Below are positions 21,630 to 32,595 of a DNA stretch of 64,000 bases, piece by piece (position 1 is the stretch's first letter; the number at the start of each line of letters is the position of its first letter). A model generated the notes under the pieces. The model saw only the letters and a list, made by a program, of their open reading frames with translations. It searched no databases and was not told where the DNA came from. The DNA lies in assembly GCA_032433765.1 (NCBI GenBank), contig JAVIAB010000051.1, positions 52,685,328 through 52,749,327 on the forward strand, in the 5' to 3' direction. Source of the stretch: Megaustenia siamemsis. Its lineage: Eukaryota; Mollusca; Gastropoda; Stylommatophora; Ariophantidae. The translations under genes and the position numbers were made by a program.

Positions 21630-22372
21630 GATCAAGACTCAATCAGAGTAGGATTCCAGACTCTCTCATGAAGTCAGCCGTCTGTTTAAGCGAATCGATT
21701 GCCCCATATAGTTTTTCTTCCAGGGAGGTGGGTGTGGACCACATTGCTCTTTTCAGGTCTGTGTACTGGGGGCAATCCTGTAGAACATGTTTTGTTGTCA
21801 TATTGTTCAGTGTACAGTGGCATCTCTGCCTCTCCGGTTGTGACTACATCTATCAGCTTTGCTGGGATGGAATTTTTAATAAGTATAAGAATTCCACCCT
21901 TGTGACCTTCCCTGTCTTGTCTAAATGTTTGGTAGCCCCTGATCATAAATCTATGCTGAGGATTGAGATGAGTTTCCTGGGTGCAGGCAACGTCTATCTC
22001 CTCCTCTGCTAGTCTGATTGTTAGAGCTTGTTTTTTGTGGTATATGCCCTCCGCATTCCAGTGTATTATATTCAGCTGTTTCTTGAAGCCTTTCCGATCA
22101 GCGGTAGTTTTTATCATAATTAGAGTTTGTTAGATCCAGTCTGATTTATTACTTGTTAAAAAGTTGCACTGTATGCTGCGCCAGTGGCCCACTGCATCCG
22201 ATTTCAGCCAGCATTTTATTCAGGTTTGCTTTCCTTAGCCTTTGATTGTCCTCAATCTTCCTGCAAGGCAGCAGATTGTCTTTTCTGTATGGGGATTCTG
22301 CCCTTATATGGTCGGCCCTCCCAGGTTTACGAGCACCATCTGCCCAAGCTTTATGTAGTAATTAGTTGGTGA
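21630..22372 (-). mobile_element. Internally deleted non-LTR element of I/jockey-like type
   Basis: On the minus strand, the 5' part encodes the start of an APE-type endonuclease: LNIIHWNAEGIYHKKQAL, then DVACTQETHL, then FRQDREGHKGGILILIKN (about 21840-22080). It then jumps into a short segment reading QDCPQYTDLKRAMWSTPTSL and EEKLYGAIDSLKQTADFMRE, which resembles the C-terminal tail of such elements. Reverse transcriptase and everything between are missing. 22120-22372 reads like degraded upstream ORF1 or 5' sequence. The family belongs to a different clade from the RTE-like LINEs around it. Confidence 0.75.
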
Positions 22373-22990
22373 TTGGACCATCACCATCACACATCAAACA
22401 ACAGACTATAAGACCCTCCTAACTATCACGAACTTCCGGGAATCTCACCGATGCTGACAAGTCATGTTATGACAAGTATTTTAGACTAAAAGTTCTACCA
22501 GATATAAACTAATATGTGATGAAACATGTAATTTCGCAGGTCGCAGTTACACCGATAAAGAGAGTTCGTGCTTTTCTTTTTCGTTGAAAAGAAGACTGCT
22601 TCGATATCCACTTTTTAAATAATTTATTGTCTTTAGTGCCCTACTTGTTCGTACTTCATATACTAATATAGGTCGTTCGTCTTTCTGTAACACTTTCAAT
22701 TAACATCTACCTTTGAGGTGTTCCATCACACGAAAACATATTTATTTATTTACTATCCTCATATTCCTACCAATGTAGATAAGTATAGATAGGAAGTTTT
22801 ACTGCAGGGATCTTCGCCGGTGAAGCGGACTACGTGCATAAGATCTTTTTTTTTCATACGCCAGCTTTTACCTCTTACAATGTCCCTAGAGACTAGGAAC
22901 TGAATTTTGCGTGTTAATCCATTTTTACCTGGCAGCTGTGTGCACAGGGGTCCCTCGCCACACGGGCAGATAACGCAGTCTTCAGAGGTA
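22373..22990. other. Non-coding stretch, nothing recognised
   Basis: No recognisable repeat or gene. A 78-codon minus-strand frame at 22759-22995 has several Cys codons near its N-terminus, but no family resemblance that I can name. Confidence 0.35.
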
Positions 22991-23180
22991 CTCATATTTT
23001 TTCCGTCGATGAGTAATCAACGTTTCAAGCCGGGCCTCGCTGCTGAGACCAGGGGTGGTTGCCGCAGAGAAAAACCATAGATAAAAATCCCAACTGGGGG
23101 AACCGGGATTTGAACTCACAACCACTCTGTCACGAGTCCGGCGTCTTGCCTCGAGACCAACCAGTCCTCCATGTGATCTG
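22991..23180 (-). mobile_element. tRNA-derived SINE-like repeat (type 4)
   Basis: Read on the minus strand, GGTTGGTCTCGAGGCAAGAC is followed by GTGAGTTCAAATCCCGGTT, giving A-box-like and B-box-like elements at tRNA(Leu)-like spacing, then a short non-coding body. A weak echo (CCAGCCAGTCCTCCATCAC) occurs near 34911. No TSD was identified. Confidence 0.55.
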
Positions 23181-23288
23181 AAATCCTCTACAGTGTGCGC
23201 AATAGTGTATTCTGCGTTGATTGCAATATACATCATCATTGGAATACGGGTCAATATGGCGGATAGACGGCAAGAACAACTGAGGCAT

Positions 23289-23645
23289 AGTCTGAAACGT
23301 GTTCTTTGTTGCAGTTTCCTCATATTCCAAGTCCGGCTTGCTGCCGGAGCTATTGAGTTTAGTGCTCTGTACTCGCCGTGAGCTGTGTGTTTCATCCGGA
23401 TTGTGTTTCGATATTCCGATTGCTTACGATGAATGATGATGTCGTATGAGGAAGGACAATTCATTTGCGTTCACTTTCGGTGCCGCTTGGCCTTATGTCC
23501 TTTGACGTGTGCTGTAACTGCTATGATGGGGACTGCAACGGCCTTTCTTTATTTGGATCCTTCCATGAGATGAAATGATAATTCGGATTATTCCACTGGC
23601 ACGAGCGGGTGAACAATTATGGATTTTAGTTCCTTTGCAGTGATA
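23289..23645. repeat. Dispersed repeat of about 360 bp, copy 1
   Basis: This aligns by eye over its whole length with 40148-40515, for example GTTGCAGTTTCCTCATATTC, CACTGGCACGAGCGGGTGAA and AACAATTATGGATTTTAGTT. No ORF is conserved between the two copies, so this is a non-coding dispersed repeat. Confidence 0.82.
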
Positions 23646-23900
23646 TCGTGGCCTTCGACTAACAATAACCATAACATTTCTACCATCACAAATTACAATA
23701 TCACATAATAAAGTACAAATATTAAAATAAAAATATCGGGCGGTCTGTATAAACACCGGACGTACATGATCCTGGAAATAGTCAATCACAGAACACAATA
23801 AACACATTTATATATATAAATACCCGCCTACGTTTCTATCCGTCTACGTGTCTGTTATAGATATTTGTTGACCGTGTCTGTCCGCCCACACCGTCTATAT

Positions 23901-24160
23901 AAAAAAAAAGTAAAGTACCCCCGTCATGCCAAGTGGCGGCGTATAGGGAATATGGTGTTAGTGACCATAAATTTTACAGACCTTAGGCACATGATTTTTC
24001 GGGTAATGTGGTCGGTATTACGCCTGTGCCGCTTTACTTTCCCAGAAAAAAATCCGGTACCCATTAAAGACTGGGTGAACCGGAAGCCGTCGGTTGGGAT
24101 CGAACCCTACCCCTTGTCCTTTGTAGTCCAGTTCACTAATCACTGAGCTATCGCGGGTCC
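23901..24160 (-). mobile_element. tRNA-headed SINE (type 1), copy 3
   Basis: A minus-strand type 1 copy with its head at the right (GAGCTATCGCGGGTCCC). Flanking repeats of about 14 bp, CACACCGTCTATATA and CACACAGTCTGTATA, differ at two sites. Confidence 0.9.
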
Positions 24161-24239
24161 CACACAGTCTGTATAGAAGATGATATACATTTTTAAATAT
24201 TACGCCTAAGTGTAATTTCTGTCAGGACGGGTAATGTTA

Positions 24240-27006
24240 CCTGCTGCTGTATGCAGTAAACAATGCAACCTGAGGCTACCTTGCATGTATGAACGGGTGA
24301 GTAAAAGGCTAATAGAGGGTACCCTGAAGTAAACGACCCCACTGCCTTGTGGGTAAGACTTTTAGTCAAAGGCTAGCGGAGCCAACCGTAAACAAACCGA
24401 CGGAAGGCAATAGAAAACCACCGTCGTCATTTCTTTGTACAATCATGAATCACCACAATAATATAAATCACGACAACAACGTTAAGGGGGGAAATCATGT
24501 GCTACAGGTGATACCCGATCGTCATCAAGCTACTGTAAGCAAAATAAAGATAAAAAAGACTCTAAAGATAGGTACTTGGAATGTGAAAACATTTATGCAG
24601 AACGGTAAACTGGAAAACATCAAACAAGAAATGAAAAGAATGGGTTTAGATTTATTGGGACTTAGCGAAATGAGATACTATGGATCAGGGGAGATATATT
24701 CTGATGAACATAAAAAAATCTTTTCTGGAGGTACTGAACACCAAAGAGGAGTAGGTATCATCTTGGATGCAGAAAGAGCCAGAACAATTTTTCCGCCAAT
24801 ATCTGACAGAATCCTTTTAGTGAAATTGAATGGAAAACCAATAGACATAAATCTCTTACAAGTTTATGCACCAACAGCAGACAGTCTAGAGGAAACAATT
24901 GATAAATTTTAAGAGTTAAATAAGGCACTTCGTGAATGTAAACCACATGAAAACACTATAGTTCTAGGGGATCTCAACACAAAAGTAGGAAAGGAAAGAG
25001 TTGAGGAAGTAGTTGGTCATTTTGGCTTAGGCGAGAGGAATGAAAGAGGTGAGAAACTTATTGACTGTGCAAGAACACACAACATGATGATAGGAAACGC
25101 CTGGTTTAAGCAACATCCAAGACGTCTGTGAACATGGAAAAGCCAGGAGACAACGCACGTAATCAAATTGATTGCATAATGATAAACAATAGATTTAGAA
25201 ACAGTCTGGTGTGTGTGAAAACTATACCAGGGGCAGATTGCAATAGTGATCATGTACCAGTTGTGGGAAAGCTTAGAGTAAAATTAAAAGCAGTAAGACG
25301 GGCCTCAGCTAACAAACATCAAGTTAAATTTAGATTTACTCAAATCAGACAAGAAGTTGCAAGACAAATATGAAATCACAATTCAGAACCAGTACAATGC
25401 AATAGAGAAAATACAAAGTATTGATGAACAGTGGGAAATGTTAAAAGAATCAATGCAACAAACATCAATTATAACCGGAACACGATCATTCAATCTCATA
25501 GAACGAGAAACGAACATGACAGACATTTGAAGAGCCCAGGTGTACTAACGTACTTTTATCAAATGCATTATATATACTTTGTTAACCTCAGATGGAAGAT
25601 GTAAAACAGAGGTAAGCTGCAGAATGGCTCAGGCAAAAACCTGAAAATGAAATTTCCAAAAAATGAGGAAGATACTATGCAATCCATTTTTGACAATCAT
25701 CATCTTTATCATGTGCCATACCGGTTGGCGTAGGCGATCATGTCCTTCCACAATCTTCTATCTACAGTGCATCGTATCAGTTCAGTTGTTGTCTGTTTTC
25801 CATGCCATGAAACCAAGCTATTCAGTATTTCCTCTCTTTGTCGTCCGCGATCTCTCTTTCCTTTTATTTTGCCAGTTGTAACCAAGTATCCCAACTTTCC
25901 TCTTCTCATGATGTGCCCGAAAAATGTTGATTGTTTCTTTTTTCTGATGTTTTTAGGAGTTCCCTTTTTGTTTTGACCTCTTTGAGAACTTCCTCATTGG
26001 TCTTTTTAGCTGTCCAGGGAATTTTCAACATTCTTCTGAGAAATTCCATCTCTGTGGCCTCTAATCGTCTTTTCATTTGTTTGTCCACTGTCCATGATTC
26101 ACTTCCATTTGTCAGAATTGGTTCTATATAGCACCGATGAACTCTCTTTCTCATTTCTATTGACATAGATTTGTTGCATAAGATATTTTTCATTTTCCGA
26201 AATGCTATTTTGGCCTGAGCTATTCTGCTTTTTTATTTCCGTGTGCATCTTCCATCCGATGTTATTATTGTGCCCAAGTATTTGACGCGTTGCACTTGTT
26301 TCAAATTTGTCCTGTTTATTTGTATGCTGCATGCTGGTGATGATTGTTTCTTTGTTATGACCATTACTTCTGTTTTCTTATTATTCAGACGAGACCTTTC
26401 TTTTACTATTAAGTCTATCATTTCTTGTAGTTCATTCTCTGTCTCTGCTATTAAGACTGTCATCCGCATATCGCAAATTATTTATGTTGTGACCATTGAC
26501 TTCAATTCTTTTTTTGTCTACTATTGATCTCATAAATACTTACTTTTTGACAATAGAAACAAGACAAAAAGTTCTTAAATGTTATGTAGAGACAGTTTTA
26601 ACATATGGATGTGAATCATGGAAAATAGGACAACAGACAAGAAAATCACTGGAGTCTGTAGAAATGTGGTTTTACAGAAGATTGTTGAGAATACCATGGA
26701 CAGCAAAGAAGAGTAATGAAGAGGTTCTGAGAGAGATCAAAGCAAAAAGAGAGCTAATTTACAATATTAGGAAGAAACAATCATCATTTTTTTGACCATG
26801 TAATGACAAGAGAACAGCTGGATTATATTGTAAGAACTGGGAAAATTGAGGGACGAAGAGATAGAGGGAAGCAAAGAGAAAATCTACCAGACAGCTTAAG
26901 AGAATGGCTTGGCAGGAGGTCAACAACAGAAATGATAAATAACTGTCGAGATCGAGAGTTGTGGAGAGACATGATCATCTACGCCAACAGGCCCGGTACT
27001 TGATGA
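24240..27006 (+). mobile_element. LINE A1 with endonuclease, RT deleted, split by LINE A2
   Basis: A 5' leader (about 24240-24540) precedes an APE endonuclease that is almost readable: LKIGTWNVKTF, DLLGLSEMRYYG, VYAPTADSLEE, IVLGDLNTKVG, NQIDCIMINN and SDHVPVVGKL (24560-25290). In-frame stops fall at 24910 and about 25130. After 25540 the sequence jumps to the post-RT domain, so the RT core is deleted. The element is then interrupted at 25698-26543 by a minus-strand LINE A2. It resumes at 26544, reading RQKVLKCYVETVLTYGCESW, and ends RELWRDMIIYANRPGT plus TGATGATGAT near 27006. It is a dead copy. Confidence 0.88.
25698..26543 (-). mobile_element. LINE A2 fragment inserted in LINE A1, 11-bp TSD
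   Basis: A minus-strand A2 copy from just after the RT active site to the 3' tail, reading YANRYGT at its end (about 25709-25735). Direct repeats TTTTTGACAAT at 25687-25697 and 26544-26554 flank it. Joining the outer sequences restores the LINE A1 reading NPFFDNRNKTKS. Several frames are open for 66-95 codons, but it is 5'-truncated and non-functional. Confidence 0.88.
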
Positions 27007-27009
27007 TGA

Positions 27010-27240
27010 TGTTATATATCCGTTCCGGACCTTTTCGGCAGAAAAAAGACAATAACTATGCAATCATGAGTGTTAGCTAGAAGTGAAAAAATAGTCGGAA
27101 AGAAGAGACAAATAGAAACCAAAAGAAGAGCAACAGACAGTTTAATAAGAGAATGCTTTGGATGAGAATCAGCAAGAGAATTTGTAGGCAAGTGTAGAGA
27201 TACCAATTATGTAGAGACATCACATTTTTCGGCAGGTGCC
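27010..27240 (+). mobile_element. LINE A-like 3' fragment, divergent subfamily
   Basis: Directly after LINE A1, the plus strand reads KKRQIETKRRATDSLIRECF, then SAREFVGKCRDTNYV and AGALLDN. These align with the A-family C-terminal domain but with a different terminus, so this is the tail of a related older element. Confidence 0.6.
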
Positions 27241-27255
27241 CTACTCGATAATTTT

Positions 27256-27660
27256 TATTTAACGCTAATAATTGCTACAATAATAATTGCTAGACATTTA
27301 ACGACAATAATTGCTACACACTTAACGCTAATAATTGCTAGACATTTAATGACAATAACTGCTACACACTTAACGGTAATAACTGCTAGACATTTAACGA
27401 CAATAACTGCTACACACTTAACGCTAATAATTGCTAGACATTTAACGACAATAACTGCTACACACTTAACGCTAATAATTGCTAGACATTTAACGACAGT
27501 AGCTGCTACACACTTAACGCTAATAATTGCTAGACATTTAACGACAATAACTGCTACACACTTAACGCTAATAATTGCTAGACATTTAACGACAATAATT
27601 GCTACACACTTAACGATAATAATTGCTACACATCTAACCATGGTAACTGCCACATATTAA
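27256..27660. repeat. 24-bp minisatellite with 48-bp dimers
   Basis: About 17 copies of a 24-bp unit in two alternating forms, CTAATAATTGCTAGACATTT and CAATAACTGCTACACACTTA, giving a 48-bp higher-order repeat. Both periods are multiples of three, so long ORFs appear on both strands; these are artefacts. Confidence 0.95.
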
Positions 27661-28796
27661 ACAAAGGTAACTGCTACATATTTATCTGCAGCAATTTCAC
27701 GTAAAATCACTTACTATTACATTGTAAAAGTGAACGAACCCCTAATGTCTATTGATTGGACGCATTTGGATCAGAAAAATTACACAACGTCTAATGAACA
27801 GATATTGCTCATCTTCATCTACACTATTTAATGTTATATGTCTCGCATTTTCTTAAACAACAAAGTTGTTATATTAATTCCAAACATTGGAAAAAAAATT
27901 CAGGTCAATTACTTTCAAAGTCGTGCTCAAAACGTAAAACATAATAATATAATATTATAACATTAGCGTGCTAAAACAGTGGGGTTTTTTTTTCGTGCTC
28001 TTGTTAATAAAATAAAAAAGAAAACATTTTGCTGAAGGAAAAGTAATTTTTGTTGAAAAAAAAAGAAATGAAAAACGTATTATTTGTTTCATTTGACGCT
28101 CCTGTTATTGATTCCTCCTAAAAAAAAAAAGTTACTAAAATACCTGACTTGTGTATTTCAGGAGATGAGACACTGTGATAGATGGTAGCTTTAGATATCG
28201 ACTGAGATATCACGTAATTGTTACTTGATGATACTGCTCTTAGGAATGCAATTGTAGGCCTTTGAACATAGTGAGTACGTATTCAGCGTTACAGCGACAA
28301 CAAATACATTCATATTGTCAATGACGGTGAATTTCTCTCGAGACCACAGCCAGTCAGAACTTAATGAATTGTAACACTTATCCGATTGTATTCCTGAAAT
28401 TGCAGTCACGCAGGCTGCAGTGCATGATGCGTTGTGTGGAGTGCTGATCCGTGAGAGGTTTCAGCAAACAAGATGGGCGAGGTACAAGTATTTAGCATGA
28501 AAGAAAAATGTCAAGTCACAGACTAAGCTAAGAGGCACAATTTTGAGGAAACAAAAATCTGAGTTGAAATAAATAATTCTCTAGTCGTCATCATCAACGT
28601 CGTGATCATCATCTACTCTATATACAGATTACATGGTCATTAAACCTATTTCATTTCTATACTTGTATTTGGATAACTTTTCCAAATGTATTTTTTATTT
28701 TCTCCTGTCTGTTTCACACCCGCATACACACATATTGTTTTGTTTTTTATCTCTTTTGGATGCTCTTTCTGATTGTTATTTGCTTTTATTTCAGTG
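27661..28796. other. Non-coding stretch, nothing recognised
   Basis: AT-rich DNA up to the LINE F target site. No supported gene. Confidence 0.4.
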
Positions 28797-28809
28797 TAAC
28801 CTTTCACAA

Positions 28810-30243
28810 TGAAGATAGATATGATCTTTACTCTTAGACAACTGCAGGAAAAATGTCGGGAACAAAATATGCCGCTCTATATTGCCTTTGTGGATCTCAC
28901 AAAGGCATTCGACACAGTAAACAGAGATGGTCTCTACAAGGTGTTATAAGGCATAGGCTGCCCTCCTAAATTACTTAGGCTGATAATTTCCTTCCATGAA
29001 GACATGAATGGCAAAGTCCATTTTGATGGGAGTCCATCAGAGAATTTCAAAGTCAACAAAGGAGTGAAACAGGGATGTGTCCTCGCCCCCACCCTTTTTG
29101 GTATATTTTTTGCTGCCCTCCTAAATTACACCTTCGAAAACAGCTCAGGAGATATTTACATTCGCACTAGACCAGATGTCTCACTGTTCAACCTAGCACG
29201 ACTAAGAGCAAAAACCAAAACAAATGTTGCCCTACTTAAAGAATTTTTATTTGCTGACGATGCAGCCCTAGTCGCTCATAGTGAGGCCACCCTACAGTCG
29301 CTGATCAACAACCTGGATAAAGCATGCGACCTTTTTTCACTGTCAATTAATGTTCAGAAGACAGTAATACTAAATCAAGGTGACTTCAAACCTATATCTA
29401 TTACTCTAAAAGACTGCCCACTAGAATCAGTACAGAAATTTACATATCTTGGATCCACAGTTACGCAAACCATCTCTCTTGATGAAGAAATAAACTGTCG
29501 AATTGGTAAGGCAGCTACGACCTTCGGCAAACTCACAAAAAGGGCATGGAACAACACGAAACTAACTCAAAAGACTAAACTCTTAATATATCAAACTTGT
29601 GTGCTTAGCACACTACTATATGGATCCGAAACCTGGACAACATACTCAAACCAGGAAAAAAGACTAAATGTCTTCCACATGCGATGTCTCCGCAAAATAA
29701 TGCACATCAAATGGCAGGACAAAATAACCAACTTAACTGTCCTGCAACGTGCTAAGACCCTAACAATCATGTCGATGCTCAGAAGTCGAAGGCTAAGATG
29801 GCTGGGGCATGTCCAACGGATGGAAGAAAAACGCATTCCTAGGCAAATACTATATGGCGAGCTAAAACACGGAAAACGACAAATCGGCAGACCTAAACTA
29901 CGATATAGAGATATCTGCAAATCATCTCTGAAAGACTTCTCCATCTGTGAAAACGACTGGCAACATCTGGCAAGTGATCGCACATCATGGAGAGCACGTA
30001 TAAGGAACGGTATAACAACATTTGAGACTGTTCTAAGACAGGACTTAGAAGAGAAGAGACTCATGAAAAAGGATGGTAAACCCTGTGGACCAGCGAGCCT
30101 GACCTGTTCATTATGTGACCGCGTGTGTTTGTCAAACATTGGTAGAATTAGTCACGAGAGAAGCTGTTCGGCAAAAACAATACCTCAAAAAAATACGCAA
30201 TAGCCTCCACTAGACCGTCTGACAAGACGAAAAGGGCCATATA
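28810..30243 (+). mobile_element. LINE F, 5'-truncated and well preserved, 13-bp TSD
   Basis: A 1.43-kb non-LTR retrotransposon insertion flanked by perfect 13-bp repeats, TAACCTTTCACAA, at 28797-28809 and 30244-30256. It starts in the middle of the RT and runs to a short 3' UTR (GACAAGACGAAAAGGGCC). Perfect TSDs, one stop and a long intact frame indicate a young insertion. Confidence 0.94.
28811..30203 (+). pseudogene. Reverse transcriptase C-terminal half of LINE F
   Basis: Reverse transcriptase of a non-LTR retrotransposon. The frame reads YIAFVDLTKAFDTVNRDGL, a TAA stop at about 28948, then 399 uninterrupted codons from 29004. Within that part, GVKQGCVLAPTLFG is at residues 20-33 and the active site LFADDAAL at 82-89 (FADD). 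The post-RT domain has LLYGSETWT, RRLRWLGHVQRM and IGRPKLRYRDICK. A C-terminal zinc-knuckle-like CSLCDRVCLSNIGRISHERSC pattern (C-x2-C, then H-x3-C) ends the protein. The endonuclease and the N-terminal RT are missing because of 5' truncation. I assign it to RTE-like LINEs on the post-RT motifs; the exact clade is uncertain. Confidence 0.9.
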
Positions 30244-30256
30244 TAACCTTTCACAA

Positions 30257-30834
30257 CAATGTTCGCCTTTCATTGCTTTAAGCAAATGAAAAAAAAAAAA
30301 AACCAAAGAAACAACAATATACATATGAAGCTATCAATCTTTTCTGATTACTGGTACTAGTTTTTACACAATCTTTAATATAAACATGTTGAAATGCATG
30401 TGAATGACTACCACCATCACAACTTTGGCAGATGTTAAGCTGAAGCAGAGGTTGTTTTTCGTTACGAGTTGACAGTTCATTTTGCCGGTGATCAGCGTGT
30501 AATAGTGTAGGGAATAGGCAAATAATTGCGATGCTGCGGTAAAGCTGGTAGGAAGGAGCCAGTGGTGGGGAGTGTTAAACACTCCAAGGTATGAAGACAG
30601 CTTTACAAGGGAGGAACACAACACAATACTGACGTTTCGGCCTGTGGCCTTCTTCAGAGTACAAGGACAACGAAAACAAACGGTGAAACACAATTATCTA
30701 TAACTACATGATCAGAAGAATGTAGAGGTGGACAGAAAAGAATAAAGTAGGATGTAGAAAAATGAAAAAAAGAAGAAAGCTACATGAGGGGAGGTGGGAT
30801 GAGTGTTAAGATGTATAAATTAGAAAGAATATGA

Positions 30835-30837
<3 letters not shown>
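30257..30837. other. Unassigned stretch with a hammerhead-like motif
   Basis: No ORF is supported. On the minus strand, 30626-30662 reads GTACTCTGAAGA, AGGCCACAGGCC, GAAACGTCAGTAT, which resembles a hammerhead ribozyme core or the widespread CTGAAGAAGGCC...GCCGAAACGT motif that I associate with Penelope-like elements. The flanks show no Penelope coding sequence. Confidence 0.35.

Positions 30838-30882
<45 letters not shown>
30838..30882. repeat. (AT)n microsatellite
   Basis: About 45 bp of pure AT dinucleotide. Confidence 0.97.
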
Positions 30883-30887
<5 letters not shown>

Positions 30888-30993
30888 TTTCACTTACCTC
30901 AAATAACTTGTCTGTCCGCCGGGAACGAAACGAAAGAATGACCACATGAAGGACACCACGTGACGGAAGAATGGGATACAGGAATCGTGGGAA

Positions 30994-31528
30994 ACAACTT
31001 AGTTTTAGCCCTGGTGTTATTTGTTTTGATGTTAGTATATTATCCTTCCTGTGTGTTACCGGGGTCTCATTATGAGTAAAGAATAGTGACACTGTGACCT
31101 TCCAAGCATGTCGTAAGAGGCGACTAAGGAGGTTGATCGATGGCTTGACAAGCTGTCATTGTAAAAACTATTGTTATGGAAACAGAGCCATAGATTTTAG
31201 AGGCAATGATCTCTGCAATATGTGCCATTTTGGCATGCAAGGTTTCTGTTTTTGAGATTCTGGTTCTACCCTATGTGCCGTCTTTGGCTCGAAAGGACAA
31301 TAGATAGATAGATATTATCCGCGGCATTACAATTACGTTATGCAATTACTATTATTTTGTTTATTTCAGTCTTACATTTTCCACCACTGATTATAGTACG
31401 TCGAAGGTAGTTGTAGCTCTGAACTGTCTCCAGGTCTATTCCTTATATTTTAGTATCCACCTGTAAGTTTTGAGTATTGTCTTTGTTTTTTTCATCATAA
31501 TTTTAGTCTTTTTTTTTAGTCCTTTCTG

Positions 31529-31590
<62 letters not shown>

Positions 31591-31790
31591 CTTGTCATGT
31601 TTAATTAATTAAGTAATTGTTGTAGATGTTTAGGATTTTCTTCTAGTAGAACCGTATTATCAGCAATATCTTAAGCTATTGGTTATCTTTCCATTAATGT
31701 TTAAGCCTGGCATCTCTGTGATGTCTTTAAAGATTTGCTCAGTGTATAGATTGAAGAAGCTTTTTCCTAAGAAAAAAAATAGCTAGATAT
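30994..31790 (-). mobile_element. LINE B fragment, split by a GATA-tailed SINE
   Basis: Minus-strand LINE B pieces: 30994-31045 (complement of the codons for SKQITPGLKLR) and 31312-31790, covering the end of the RT and the start of the post-RT domain (GAACTGTCTCCAGGTCTATT matches the 51.2-kb copy). The gap is the insertion at 31046-31311. A long (AT)n tract at about 31524-31586 has expanded inside the LINE. Confidence 0.82.
31046..31311 (+). mobile_element. GATA-tailed SINE-like element, 9-bp TSD
   Basis: A 266-bp non-coding insert starting TTCCTGTGTGTTACCGGG. Its centre has a hairpin-capable GTCGTAAGAGGCGACT, and it ends GGCTCGAAAGGACAATAGATAGATAGAT. Perfect 9-bp repeats, ATATTATCC, lie at 31037-31045 and 31312-31320. 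I see no clear tRNA, 5S or 7SL head. Its 3' end is shared with 21208, 49661 and 57494. Confidence 0.8.
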
Positions 31791-32595
31791 GAGAAATGAA
31801 CTGAGAACCTACTGGTCAGCAGAGCTGGGATTAATCATTCAATCTTTTGGGCTTGATGTCTCCAGCATTATTTGCTTCTTTTACATTCTCATGCAGTTTA
31901 TAAGTTGAGGGTGAACCATCATACTTCACTTTTCGTAATACTTTACGTCAAACATAAATCATGGATTCAAAAGTATAAGTAAAAATACATGATTAATTCT
32001 GTTCTAGTGATAAATGTAGCCACATTCTGTGAGGTTTGTTACACTAATAATCTTTGGTCCAGATTACCACGTGATAGCACATGGGTTATCTTTCCTTCCT
32101 ATTAGCCTCATCCAGTTCTCGTTATGATCACACGCTGAGCTCACACCGAGTACACGAAACTGATACGCGAGATGTGAAGTAAACGTTAATTTGGATTTCC
32201 TATTCTTGTTTATACTTTTTTTTTCTTAATCAAATACGACATCGTAGCGGCAATTAATAATGATGATTATAATTAAAAAATAATACCTTTTGTGCGTCTG
32301 GATTGTGATCTATAATTCTGACTTCAGAGCGGGGTGCCCATAATTGTACTACCTCTGACCCATATTCGGATATCTTCATCTTCTGCAATCAATTTTAAAA
32401 ACAAGGGCAAAAGAGACGAGTGATCATACCAGCAAGAAAGATGTCATTTCCGCACAGTTTTGCCAAAAGACAATTTTTCTAGTTAATGTGACATGAACCT
32501 ACAGTCGATGTTCATCGTTAGAGTTAACTGCCCTGACATATGTTCAAAAGCAACCTTAATTCCTTAAAACTTTCATTTATTTACAACTTCAACAT
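31791..32595. other. Non-coding stretch, nothing recognised
   Basis: No gene or repeat is recognised. Confidence 0.4.

Noticed and set aside
21557..22012. 151-codon plus-strand ORF
   Set aside because: Starts in the (CT)n tract and is antisense to the jockey-like endonuclease.
27255..27660. 132-codon Val/Ile/Cys-rich and 103-codon Thr-rich ORFs
   Set aside because: Both are readings of the 24/48-bp minisatellite.
29591..30139. 182-codon minus-strand ORF
   Set aside because: A shadow of the well-preserved LINE F RT on the plus strand.
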